DNA of 15,671 bases from Candidatus Dadabacteria bacterium UBA1144 (GTDB taxonomy: Bacteria; Desulfobacterota_D; UBA1144). Below the pieces are notes generated by a model. The model saw only the letters and a program-made list of their open reading frames with translations, made no database searches and was not told the origin of the DNA. Where the stretch lies: positions 1 to 15,671 of the forward strand of contig CAJIYY010000058.1 of the NCBI GenBank assembly GCA_905181755.1, given 5' to 3'. Shown piece after piece: positions 9,121-15,334 of the stretch. Position 1 is the first letter of the stretch. Every line of letters starts with the position of its first letter. A program made the position numbers and the translations under genes.

Positions 9121-10881
9121 CTAATCTTCTTCTATTAGGCCAATCCCTAATTCAGTAAGTTGTTTTTCAGAGAACACTTTAGATGGTGCTTCAGTTAGCA
9201 AGCATGATGCCTTCTGTGTTTTAGGGAAAGCAATAATGTCTCTAATTGAAGTAGAATTAGTTAAATACATCATTAATCTATCTAATCCAATTGCAAGCCC
9301 ACCATGTGGAGGAGTTCCAGACTCTAGTGCATTTAATAGATAACCAAAGTTTTGTTGGTATTCATCTTTAGATATTCCCAATAGCTGAAAGACTTTCTCC
9401 TGAAGGTCTTTTTTGTGAATCCTGATACTTCCACCACCAATCTCAGTTCCGTTAAGGACTATATCGTAAGCTTTAGACTGAATCTTCGCTAGATTAGTTT
9501 CATCAATAGACTCGTCTCTAGGCATTGTAAATGGATGGTGAGTAGAAGTAACTTTATTGTCAACTTTGAGGAAGAGTGGGAAGTCTGTAATCCATACAAA
9601 TTTAAAGGAATCCGAAGCTATTAATCCCAAATCTTTGCCCAACTTATTTCTAACAGCAGACATGTAATTATTAACTATATCTTCATTGCCAGCTCCAAAA
9701 AAGACAATATCTCCAACTTTCAATTTTAGCTGATTCTTTAAAGAGCTAACTTCTTCCTCTGAAAAGAATTTTAATATAGGAGACTGAAGTCCTGAGTCAA
9801 GGACTTTAATCCAAGCTAAACCTTTTGCTCCATGCTCTTGGGCAAAAAGAGTCAATTCGTCAATATTCTTTCTTGTCATAGTTGCATTCTCAACCTTGAT
9901 ACATTTTATAGAACCTTCGGATTGAACAACTTCTTTAAATACTTTAAAATCTGTATTTTTAAATATGCTTGTAATTGTTTCAAGTTCAAGGCCAAATCTA
10001 AGGTCTGGTCTGTCGTTTCCGAACCTATCCATACTTTCTTGATATGAAATTCGTTTAAAACTAGAATCTAAAGATATTCCTTTAATTTCTTGGAATATTT
10101 TATTTAATAGTTCTTCTATAATCATTATTATGTCATCTTCGTCAACAAATGACATTTCCATGTCAATCTGAGTAAACTCTGGTTGCCTATCCGCTCTCAA
10201 ATCTTCATCTCTAAAGCATCTGACAATTTGGTAATATCTATCAAACCCAGATGTCATTAAAATTTGTTTTAATATTTGTGGCGATTGAGGCAATGCAAAA
10301 AAGGAACTCTGATGGACCCTGCTAGGGACCAAGTAATCACGTGCACCTTCTGGACTTGATTTAGTTAGGTAAGGTGTCTCAATGTCAATGAACCCTTTTT
10401 CGTTAAAGAAGTTTCTGGTAATCATCATTGTTCTGCTTTTAAGAACAAAATTATTATTAATATTAGGCCTTCTCAGGTCTAAATATCTATATTTCAACCT
10501 AACATTTTCATCTGCATTTATTTCCTCTTCGATTTGGAAAGGAAGAGGGACTGAAGAGTTAAGTACTTCTGCTGAATCAATTAAGACTTCAATCTTCCCA
10601 GTTTCAAGACTCTTATTTATAGTGTTCTCGCTTCTTAAGCGAACAGTGCCTGAAATTTGAATCACATATTCATTTCTGATAGTCTCAATTATTTTATGAA
10701 CTTCAGATGAATTATTTGGATCTGAGACAACTTGAATGATTCCTGATTTGTCTCGTAGATCAATAAATATAACTCCTCCATGATCTCTTATTGATGAGCA
10801 CCATCCAGAAATTGTAATTGAATTACCCTCAAAGGTTTCATTAAAAGCTGCACAATAATCTGTTCTAAAACTAGTTTTCAT
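9121..10881 (-). CDS. aspS: Aspartyl-tRNA synthetase (bacterial type, possibly non-discriminating Asp/Asn)
   Basis: Class II synthetase, 586 residues, the standard bacterial length. Order: OB-fold anticodon-binding domain (SGWCSSIRDHGGVIFIDLRD), YRYLDLRR linker, motif 2 region (RCFRDEDLRADRQPEFTQ), GAD insertion (roughly residues 280-410), and motif 3 (GLAIGLDRL). His34 in RDHGG aligns with His31 of Pseudomonas aeruginosa AspRS, a residue reported to allow mischarging of tRNA(Asn). A non-discriminating role with GatCAB amidotransferase is therefore possible but not shown here. The motif 2 text differs from the DEDPRADRSP form I expect in alphaproteobacteria. The gene is divergent from era over 65 bases and nearly touches mtaB at its end. 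Confidence 0.96.
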   Translation of the reverse strand: MKTSFRTDYCAAFNETFEGNSITISGWCSSIRDHGGVIFIDLRDKSGIIQVVSDPNNSSEVHKIIETIRNEYVIQISGTVRLRSENTINKSLETGKIEVLIDSAEVLNSSVPLPFQIEEEINADENVRLKYRYLDLRRPNINNNFVLKSRTMMITRNFFNEKGFIDIETPYLTKSSPEGARDYLVPSRVHQSSFFALPQSPQILKQILMTSGFDRYYQIVRCFRDEDLRADRQPEFTQIDMEMSFVDEDDIIMIIEELLNKIFQEIKGISLDSSFKRISYQESMDRFGNDRPDLRFGLELETITSIFKNTDFKVFKEVVQSEGSIKCIKVENATMTRKNIDELTLFAQEHGAKGLAWIKVLDSGLQSPILKFFSEEEVSSLKNQLKLKVGDIVFFGAGNEDIVNNYMSAVRNKLGKDLGLIASDSFKFVWITDFPLFLKVDNKVTSTHHPFTMPRDESIDETNLAKIQSKAYDIVLNGTEIGGGSIRIHKKDLQEKVFQLLGISKDEYQQNFGYLLNALESGTPPHGGLAIGLDRLMMYLTNSTSIRDIIAFPKTQKASCLLTEAPSKVFSEKQLTELGIGLIEED

Positions 10882-10893
10882 GATTGGAATTTA

Positions 10894-10922
10894 ATCTTAA
10901 CTCCATTTGTTAAACATCACAA
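10894..10922 (-). promoter_or_regulatory. Putative aspS promoter
   Basis: Minus-strand -35 TTGTGA (10922-10917) and -10 TAAGAT (10899-10894) are separated by 17 bases, each matching 4 of 6 consensus positions. The predicted transcription start falls only a few bases before the aspS ATG, giving an almost leaderless mRNA. It interleaves with the era promoter on the other strand. Confidence 0.35.
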
Positions 10923-10934
10923 GAAGAGTATAAT
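10907..10934 (+). promoter_or_regulatory. Putative era promoter
   Basis: -35 TTGTTA (10907-10912) and a perfect -10 TATAAT (10929-10934) are separated by 16 bases. The predicted start near 10941 leaves about 6 bases before the era ATG at 10947, and no Shine-Dalgarno sequence is visible. It overlaps the opposing aspS promoter. Confidence 0.5.
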
Positions 10935-10946
10935 CAAATCAGTTAA

Positions 10947-11828
10947 ATGAAAGAATTTAAATGCGGCACAGTCTCTATAATTGGAAAGCCTAATACAGGT
11001 AAATCTACATTAATTAACGCTTTAACTGGTAAAAAAATTTCAGCCGTATCTGATAAACCAAACACAACTAGAAACAAAATATTAGGCGTTTACAACTCTG
11101 AAGATTGTCAGATTATATTTCTTGATACTCCAGGAATCCAGAAGTCTAGTAAGTTCTTAAATAGGATTATGGTTCAATCTTCATATCAGGCTATAGGAGA
11201 GTCTGATATTGTTCTAGTAATTGTAGATGGCTCAAGAAAGTCAACTTTTAATACTGACGAAATAGCGTCGAAAATAGTTGATAAGAAACCAGTGATAGCT
11301 ATAAATAAGATTGATTTAATAAAAAAAAGTAAGATTTTAAGTATCCTTAATGTTCTTACAGACCAGTTCCCAATAGCAGAGTCTTTTGTTCCGATAAGTG
11401 CTTTAGAAGAAGAAGGTCTAGATATATTGATTGAGGAATTTAAGAAAGCTCTTCCAGTTGGGGAAAAAATACTTCCTGAGGACATGGTGACCGATCAGCC
11501 AGAGAAGTTTTATATATCCGAGATAATTAGGGAAAAGATATTTAATACTTTTTATCAAGAAGTGCCCTATAGGACAGCTGTAGTAATTGAAGATATAGTC
11601 GACAAGAGGAATAATTCCTCGATTCAGGCTTATATTATTGTTGAAAACACACACCATAAACAGATAGTGATTGGAAAGAATGGTTCAATGATTAAAAAAA
11701 TTGGAATTGAGAGTAGAGCAGACATAGAAAACTTCCTGTCATGCAAAGTTTTTCTGGACCTTAGAGTAAAGATTGATCCAACTTGGCTTAAAACTAAAGA
11801 AAAAGCTTTTAATTACTCTAGTATATAG
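10947..11828 (+). CDS. era: GTPase Era
   Basis: Essential GTPase that binds the 3' end of 16S rRNA during assembly of the small ribosomal subunit. 293 residues, normal length. G1 is GKPNTGKS (13-20), the switch/G2 region includes KPNTTRNK, G3 is DTPG (60-63), G4 NKID (120-123), and G5 SALEEEG (151-157). The C-terminal KH RNA-binding domain is marked by VIGKNGSMIKKIG around 241-253. In many bacteria era follows rnc; here it stands alone between divergent aspS and the convergent crotonase gene, whose stop is immediately adjacent. The ATG is chosen because the family begins a few residues before the G1 loop and a perfect TATAAT lies just upstream. Confidence 0.97.
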   Translation: MKEFKCGTVSIIGKPNTGKSTLINALTGKKISAVSDKPNTTRNKILGVYNSEDCQIIFLDTPGIQKSSKFLNRIMVQSSYQAIGESDIVLVIVDGSRKSTFNTDEIASKIVDKKPVIAINKIDLIKKSKILSILNVLTDQFPIAESFVPISALEEEGLDILIEEFKKALPVGEKILPEDMVTDQPEKFYISEIIREKIFNTFYQEVPYRTAVVIEDIVDKRNNSSIQAYIIVENTHHKQIVIGKNGSMIKKIGIESRADIENFLSCKVFLDLRVKIDPTWLKTKEKAFNYSSI

Positions 11829-12638
11829 TTATTTCCCAGTAAACTTAGGTGCCCTTTTAGATTTGAATGCATCTTGAGCCTCTAGATAGTCAGAACTCTC
11901 GGCAGCCTTTATAATGCTTTCTTTGATTTTATTGTACTCATTGTTATCTATTGATTGACTTTTCTCAAATGCATTGATTGATCTTTTAATTGAAGCAATA
12001 GAGAGAGGAGCGTTAACTGAAATCTTCTTAGAAAATGCAATCGCGTTTTCAAGAACGTCCTTCTGGTCAACGACAAAGTCAAATATATTCATATGAATAG
12101 CCTCATCTGAATTAAATTTATCACCAGTAAAGAATATTTTTTTAGTATTAGATATACCAACTTTATTTATGAAATTTTTTAAACCATTATAATTGTAGAA
12201 TATTCCTAATTTTACTGGAGGCATACAAAAAAAACTTTCTTTTGAGAAAAATTGGAAGTCACAATTAAGCATAACTTCTAATGCACCACCAAATATACTT
12301 CCATTTATTGCAGCAATTATAATTTTAGGACTTTCCATTATCACTTCAGAAATCTTCATAAGAGGGTGCTTATCGGCCCTATCATTAATAATATGAATTT
12401 TGAATAGTGATTCTTTGGAGTCTATACTTTCAGAGGAGATATCATATCCAGAGGAAAAAATCTTCTCGCATTTAGAAGTGATAATTATAGACCTTATTTC
12501 TACTAAGTCGGATGCTTGCTCTATTATATTCGAGATACTTATAAGCATCTCTTCATTGAAAGCATTCTTTTTTTCAGCCCTATCAAACGTTATTATTCTT
12601 ATAGAGCCTCTATCTTCAAATTTAACAAATTTACTCAT
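11829..12638 (-). CDS. Crotonase-superfamily protein, methylmalonyl-CoA decarboxylase (ScpB)-like
   Basis: 269-residue enoyl-CoA hydratase/isomerase-fold protein. From memory its closest match is E. coli methylmalonyl-CoA decarboxylase (ScpB/YgfG). Shared wording includes the EIRxIII strand, the FSSGYDI oxyanion loop (FSAGHDI in ScpB), NGSIFGGALEV (GSVWGGAFEM), PVKLGIFYNYNGL (PVNLGVPYNLVGI), and a C-terminal ending of the type SxDYxEAxxAFxxKRxPxFxG. The Glu of GGALE and the Tyr of FYN are kept. The ScpB active-site His of AGHD is Tyr, and the Thr of SMTP is Pro. The second catalytic Glu of true hydratases (FGQPE) is also absent. Decarboxylation, hydration or another acyl-CoA reaction cannot be chosen from this. 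No sleeping-beauty-mutase or carboxylase genes lie nearby. It is a single-gene unit divergent from the FmdB-like pair. Confidence 0.85.
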   Translation of the reverse strand: MSKFVKFEDRGSIRIITFDRAEKKNAFNEEMLISISNIIEQASDLVEIRSIIITSKCEKIFSSGYDISSESIDSKESLFKIHIINDRADKHPLMKISEVIMESPKIIIAAINGSIFGGALEVMLNCDFQFFSKESFFCMPPVKLGIFYNYNGLKNFINKVGISNTKKIFFTGDKFNSDEAIHMNIFDFVVDQKDVLENAIAFSKKISVNAPLSIASIKRSINAFEKSQSIDNNEYNKIKESIIKAAESSDYLEAQDAFKSKRAPKFTGK

Positions 12639-12654
12639 ATCCGTTATAGTAATG

Positions 12655-12660
12655 TATAAT
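12655..12660 (+). promoter_or_regulatory. Putative -10 element for the FmdB-like gene pair
   Basis: A perfect TATAAT lies in the 46-base divergent gap between the crotonase gene and the first FmdB-like gene, followed by a nine-T run. The predicted start near 12667 gives a leader of about 18 bases with a weak GTGAG site. No good -35 is visible at the right distance, so confidence is limited. Confidence 0.4.
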
Positions 12661-12684
12661 ATTTTTTTTTAAAGTGAGTTAGAT

Positions 12685-13230
12685 ATGCCATTATATGAAT
12701 TTGAATGTAGAGATTGTATGAAGAAGTACAATAAGGATATTACTGCTTTGTCAGAATCCTTAGATGAAAAGACCGCCGAAAAGGTTATGAAAAGAAATAA
12801 AAACTTTTTATATGTTGAAGTCCAGAATATAAAGAATGAAAAGACTATTTTTTCTTTAGGTAAAGAGAACAACAAAGGCATCAAGAGGTATAGATATAGA
12901 ATGCCTAAGAATAAGTTCCTATTCTTGGAATTGAAAGATTTTAGATTTACAGAGCTATATTTTCAAGATGAAGAAGTTCCAGAGACTGTTGAGTGCCCTT
13001 CAAATAAAAAATGCAAAAATGTAGTTAGAATATTTTCCCCTTTTAAGGCTATTTTTGAGAAGAGGGGGGGGTTGAATGATAGAGCTCCGGCACCTGGTGA
13101 TCCTGTTCAGTGGCATAAGGAATATAAAGTTATGAAAGACGAAGAGACTGCCTCAAATTGGGTAGGCCAAGACCATCTAGACCAGTATTTTGGTAATTCA
13201 CAACATGATGGCTCAGTTGGTTCGGAGTAG
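12685..13230 (+). CDS. FmdB-like zinc-ribbon protein with an insertion inside the ribbon (first of a tandem pair)
   Basis: 181 residues, begins MPLYEFECRDC, the signature opening of the FmdB family of small putative zinc-ribbon proteins, with C8 and C11 as the first knuckle. In ordinary FmdB proteins the second CxxC follows about 20 residues later and leads into a VRRxIS-type strand. Here the matching stretch, ECPSNKKCKNVVRIFSP with C104 and C110, comes about 90 residues later, and the spacing is C-x5-C. The inserted segment (about 20-100) is charged and strand-rich, ending in FRFTELYF. The tail (about 130-181) is rich in Asp, His and Gln, starts with a DRAPAPGDP stretch and carries no Cys. 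There is no signal peptide or membrane segment. Function unknown; metal binding is inferred only from the Cys pairs. An 8-G run falls in codons 127-129. The stop is 8 bases before the paralogue. Confidence 0.8.
   Translation: MPLYEFECRDCMKKYNKDITALSESLDEKTAEKVMKRNKNFLYVEVQNIKNEKTIFSLGKENNKGIKRYRYRMPKNKFLFLELKDFRFTELYFQDEEVPETVECPSNKKCKNVVRIFSPFKAIFEKRGGLNDRAPAPGDPVQWHKEYKVMKDEETASNWVGQDHLDQYFGNSQHDGSVGSE
13064..13071 (+). repeat. Eight-G homopolymer inside the first FmdB-like gene
   Basis: A run of eight G is read as AGG GGG GGG in codons 127-129 of the first FmdB-like gene, and stands out in this AT-rich sequence. One G fewer gives an immediate TGA; one G more gives TGA two codons after the run. 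Either change removes about the last 50 residues while keeping both Cys pairs. This could be a slippage switch, a mutation hot spot or a sequencing artefact. Confidence 0.6.
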
Positions 13231-13238
13231 TAACTCTC

Positions 13239-13808
13239 ATGCCTATGTACGAATTTGAATGTAAGACTTGCAAGGAAAACTTAATAACTGCTTTAGCTAA
13301 AATTGAGAAGTTTTCGTCTAAATCAAGCAAATTAACAATTAAGTCCGATAAGAAAATCCTTTTGGGAATTATTAAGAAGTATAAAAATATAAATGGTATT
13401 CAAATTGTTGATCTTGATTCTGAGAAATTAATTCAATCTATTGGAACAAAAGATCAGGATGATGTTGAAATTGATTTGTACATCGAAGAGGGAAAGAAGA
13501 TGGTTCTTTTTTATGCTCCATCATTTAGATTTTCTGAATTGATATTTGATGCAGATGATGAAAAAAACCTTCAGACAAGTTGTTGCAAGAATGGAGAGAT
13601 AGAAAGAGTTATTTCTTCCTTTTCATATACATCTGATTTATCAACAGATGCTCCTAAACCTCCTGGTCTGGCAGACTTGCCTGAACAAATTCGTGGAAAA
13701 ATAAATTTTTCTGAAATGGTTGAAGCAAAAGATCAGCCAGCGAACATTAAGGCCGACAATAGATACAAGCATCAATATCTAGATAAATCAAAATCAAAAC
13801 TATTATAA
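13239..13808 (+). CDS. FmdB-like zinc-ribbon protein with an insertion inside the ribbon (second of a tandem pair)
   Basis: 189 residues, begins MPMYEFECKTC (C8, C11), nearly the same as its neighbour. It has the same unusual plan: about 100 residues separate the first Cys pair from the second half of the ribbon, SCCKNGEIERVISSFS, where the Cys are adjacent (C115, C116) rather than CxxC. The insert ends in FRFSELIF, matching FRFTELYF next door. A DAPKPPG stretch then mirrors the DRAPAPGDP of the first protein. The tail is lysine-rich. Outside these anchors the two are strongly diverged, so the duplication is old. The ATG is 8 bases after the preceding stop, with GGAG 11 bases upstream. Function unknown. 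The loss of regular CxxC spacing could weaken or remove metal binding. Confidence 0.78.
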   Translation: MPMYEFECKTCKENLITALAKIEKFSSKSSKLTIKSDKKILLGIIKKYKNINGIQIVDLDSEKLIQSIGTKDQDDVEIDLYIEEGKKMVLFYAPSFRFSELIFDADDEKNLQTSCCKNGEIERVISSFSYTSDLSTDAPKPPGLADLPEQIRGKINFSEMVEAKDQPANIKADNRYKHQYLDKSKSKLL

Positions 13809-13839
13809 GGTAATTTATTTAGTTTAAATTTCTTACCTT
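13807..13839. terminator. Possible bidirectional terminator hairpin between convergent genes
   Basis: A 7-base perfect inverted repeat, AAGGTAA (13807-13813) and TTACCTT (13833-13839), encloses a loop that can itself pair ATTT (13817-13820) with AAAT (13826-13829). It spans the whole gap between the second FmdB-like gene and the small gene on the other strand, overlapping both stop codons. The stem is AT-rich and weak. A T-rich stretch follows only on the minus strand. Confidence 0.35.
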
Positions 13840-14060
13840 GGATTATCTTCAATGTATTTAATGAATTTCTTTAATATCCCTTTTTTTTCGTCAGGAATGT
13901 CTTTATAAGAAAGTTTAAATTTTAACTTTATCATGAGAAGTATGTGAGCATAAGGATTTCTCCCTTTAGGGTGACTACTGCTTGTAGGTAGCTTGTTCTT
14001 AAGTCTGTTGCCCGTCTCTTGTATTAAGGACCATAGTTCTTTTCTATTTTCCTCATTCAT
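13833..14060 (-). CDS. Small conserved-looking protein of unknown function, coupled to hisE
   Basis: 75 residues, basic, no Cys, no signal or membrane segment. The N-terminal 30 residues look helical (NEENRKELWSLIQETGNRL). The core reads SHPKGRNPYAH followed by KLSYKDIPDEK and a C-terminal helix ending IEDNPR. I vaguely recall HP.GRN.YAH plus SYKDIPDE patterns in short bacterial proteins and in C-terminal regions of phage antirepressor-type proteins, but cannot name a family. Its ATG lies within the end of hisE (ATGAATGA, 8-base overlap), which makes it real and translationally coupled. It might therefore be made together with the histidine enzyme for convenience rather than for a shared role. 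Confidence 0.7.
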   Translation of the reverse strand: MNEENRKELWSLIQETGNRLKNKLPTSSSHPKGRNPYAHILLMIKLKFKLSYKDIPDEKKGILKKFIKYIEDNPR

Positions 14061-14421
14061 CTAGTGTATAGTCAGTCTTTTTTTTCCCAATTCTTCTTTC
14101 TAGCTCACTATAAATATCTTCCATCGTTATATTCTGAAAAGAAAGGCCTACCATCATATGAAATAGCAAGTCAGTATATTCATATATGATTTTTTCCTTG
14201 TCCCCATTCTGAGAAGCTTCTATCGATTCTGCAGCTTCCTCATCAATTTTTTCATGAATTTTTTCTAATCCATCACGAAATAAGGAAGACACATAAGAAG
14301 AATCATCACTATTTTGATTTTTTTTTCTTTCCTGAATAGTGTCAAAGACCTTGTTTATAATATCAGCTTTGCTGATTCTATTTGCAATTTTGTTTTCATC
14401 CATTACATTAACAATATACAT
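14053..14421 (-). CDS. hisE: Phosphoribosyl-ATP pyrophosphatase (HisE type)
   Basis: Second step of histidine synthesis: hydrolysis of PR-ATP to PR-AMP and pyrophosphate. A MazG-like all-alpha protein of 122 residues (116 if the internal ATG at 14403 is used). Family features in order: SSYVSSLFRDGLEKIHEKIDEEAAESIEA, split here as SYVSSLF, the metal-binding EEAAE, and YEYTDLLFHMMV with its Asp, then helix SELERRIGKK. It is a stand-alone HisE, not fused to HisI, and no other his gene is in the window. TATAAT on the minus strand (14424-14419) overlaps the first ATG, so if that is the promoter the true start is 14403. It is divergent from rpoZ over only 25-43 bases. Confidence 0.93.
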   Translation of the reverse strand: MYIVNVMDENKIANRISKADIINKVFDTIQERKKNQNSDDSSYVSSLFRDGLEKIHEKIDEEAAESIEASQNGDKEKIIYEYTDLLFHMMVGLSFQNITMEDIYSELERRIGKKKTDYTLDE

Positions 14422-14447
14422 TATAACTTGAGGAAGGAAATCAAAAA
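14419..14447 (-). promoter_or_regulatory. Putative hisE promoter
   Basis: Minus-strand TTTTTG (14447-14442), 17-base spacer, TATAAT (14424-14419). The -10 is perfect and the -35 is weak. If used, the transcript would begin near 14412 and hisE would start at the ATG at 14403. The element spans the rpoZ ribosome-binding site on the other strand. Confidence 0.35.
14431..14438 (+). promoter_or_regulatory. Shine-Dalgarno sequence of rpoZ
   Basis: AGGAAGGA ends 8 bases before the rpoZ ATG at 14447. It is one of the two best ribosome-binding sites in the window and supports the chosen start. Confidence 0.75.
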
Positions 14448-14644
14448 TGGCTAGAGTTACTATTGAAGACTGCTTAGATAAAATTGAAAATCGTTTCGAA
14501 CTTTCTGTTGCTGCAATGAAAAGAGCTAAGACTATCTATAACGGAGCAAAGTCTTTATCCGACGAGCCCAACAAGCCTGTCGTTCTGGCTCTGCGAGAAA
14601 TAGCAGAAGAAAAGATTATTGCTATTAAGAAACCGTCTAAATAA
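14447..14644 (+). CDS. rpoZ: DNA-directed RNA polymerase subunit omega
   Basis: Small RNA polymerase subunit that helps fold and hold beta'. 65 residues, short compared with the 70-100 usual in proteobacteria. The N-terminus MARVTIEDCLDKIENRFELSV and the NKPVVLALREIAEEKI segment are diagnostic; the C-terminal tail is minimal. In many proteobacteria rpoZ sits between gmk and spoT; here it lies between divergent hisE and a Nudix gene, which begins 41 bases later and is probably co-transcribed. Confidence 0.95.
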   Translation: MARVTIEDCLDKIENRFELSVAAMKRAKTIYNGAKSLSDEPNKPVVLALREIAEEKIIAIKKPSK

Positions 14645-14685
14645 TTATTTTAGATTCCATACTGTAGATTTCTTTGCGGGAAAAA

Positions 14686-15288
14686 ATGAATACTACTGTT
14701 TTCAAAAATAATCTAAAGAATCATTTCCAGACTAATTATGACCCTATTCAAATAATTGTTAATGAGTCTTCTATTGAGTCATCTGTTTCCATAATAATCC
14801 GAGAATTTAACTCCTTATTTGAGGTTCTATTGATAAAGAGGACAACAAAGAATTCAGATAAGTTTTCAGGTCATATGGCTTTCCCAGGAGGAGTCAAGGA
14901 GAGGACTGATAAAGATAGCTTGGTAACAGCGATTAGAGAGACTAACGAAGAAATTGGTCTGGACACTAAATCTAATTGTATTTTAATAGGAAGATTTAGT
15001 GATTATAAGCCTGTTAACCCAGATGTTAACCGTTTCATAGTAAGCCCTTTTATTTTCTACTTAGATAATACAGATGCTCATCTCGTTAAATGCAAAGAAG
15101 AGGTTGAAGATATCGTTTGGGTGCCCTTAGATTTTTTAATTTCTAAACTTGATGAGAGTAATCGAATAGGAACAAAAAATAATTCAACTTATAAGGACAA
15201 TGTGTTTGAATATAAAAATTATAAAATTTGGGGAGTTACAGGTAAGATTCTGTATGCTTTTCTTTTAGAGATTAAAGATTATTGCTAG
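14686..15288 (+). CDS. Nudix hydrolase, CoA diphosphatase (NudL/UPF0035) type
   Basis: 200 residues. The FSGHMAFPGG segment (60-69) matches the GQVxFPGG signature upstream of the Nudix box in CoA-pyrophosphatase Nudix proteins. The box runs from GG at 68-69 to REtnEEIGL at 84-92 and has the one-residue-longer spacing, with Asp at the usual first-Glu position, seen in E. coli NudL. Residues E85, E88 and E89 supply the metal ligands. The expected reaction is cleavage of CoA or an acyl-CoA into 4'-phosphopantetheine and 3',5'-ADP; activity on other nucleotides cannot be ruled out. I chose the ATG at 14686 over an in-frame TTG at 14674 because ATG is used throughout this window. It follows rpoZ and precedes ssb on the same strand. 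Confidence 0.85.
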   Translation: MNTTVFKNNLKNHFQTNYDPIQIIVNESSIESSVSIIIREFNSLFEVLLIKRTTKNSDKFSGHMAFPGGVKERTDKDSLVTAIRETNEEIGLDTKSNCILIGRFSDYKPVNPDVNRFIVSPFIFYLDNTDAHLVKCKEEVEDIVWVPLDFLISKLDESNRIGTKNNSTYKDNVFEYKNYKIWGVTGKILYAFLLEIKDYC

Positions 15289-15294
15289 TATAAT
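15289..15294 (+). promoter_or_regulatory. Possible -10 element upstream of ssb
   Basis: TATAAT directly follows the Nudix stop, and a start near 15301 would give ssb a leader of about 35 bases. No good -35 is found, and the composition alone could produce this hexamer. No LexA box is visible in the 46-base gap. Confidence 0.25.
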
Positions 15295-15334
15295 TTATAT
15301 TTTACTTTGACTATTTAAGTGATAGAATAAAAAA

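Noticed and set aside
12662..12670. Nine-T run as a terminator or phase-variable promoter spacer
   Set aside because: No stem precedes it. It lies downstream of the -10, so length changes would not alter -35/-10 spacing, and T-runs are expected in this composition.
12669..12884. 71-codon minus-strand frame over the start of the first FmdB-like gene
   Set aside because: The plus-strand frame has the FmdB signature and a promoter-like element. The minus-strand product is hydrophobic low-complexity sequence typical of a shadow of an AT-rich gene.
14674..14685. Upstream TTG start for the Nudix gene
   Set aside because: It would add only four residues, ATG is used elsewhere in the window, and the ATG at 14686 is in frame.
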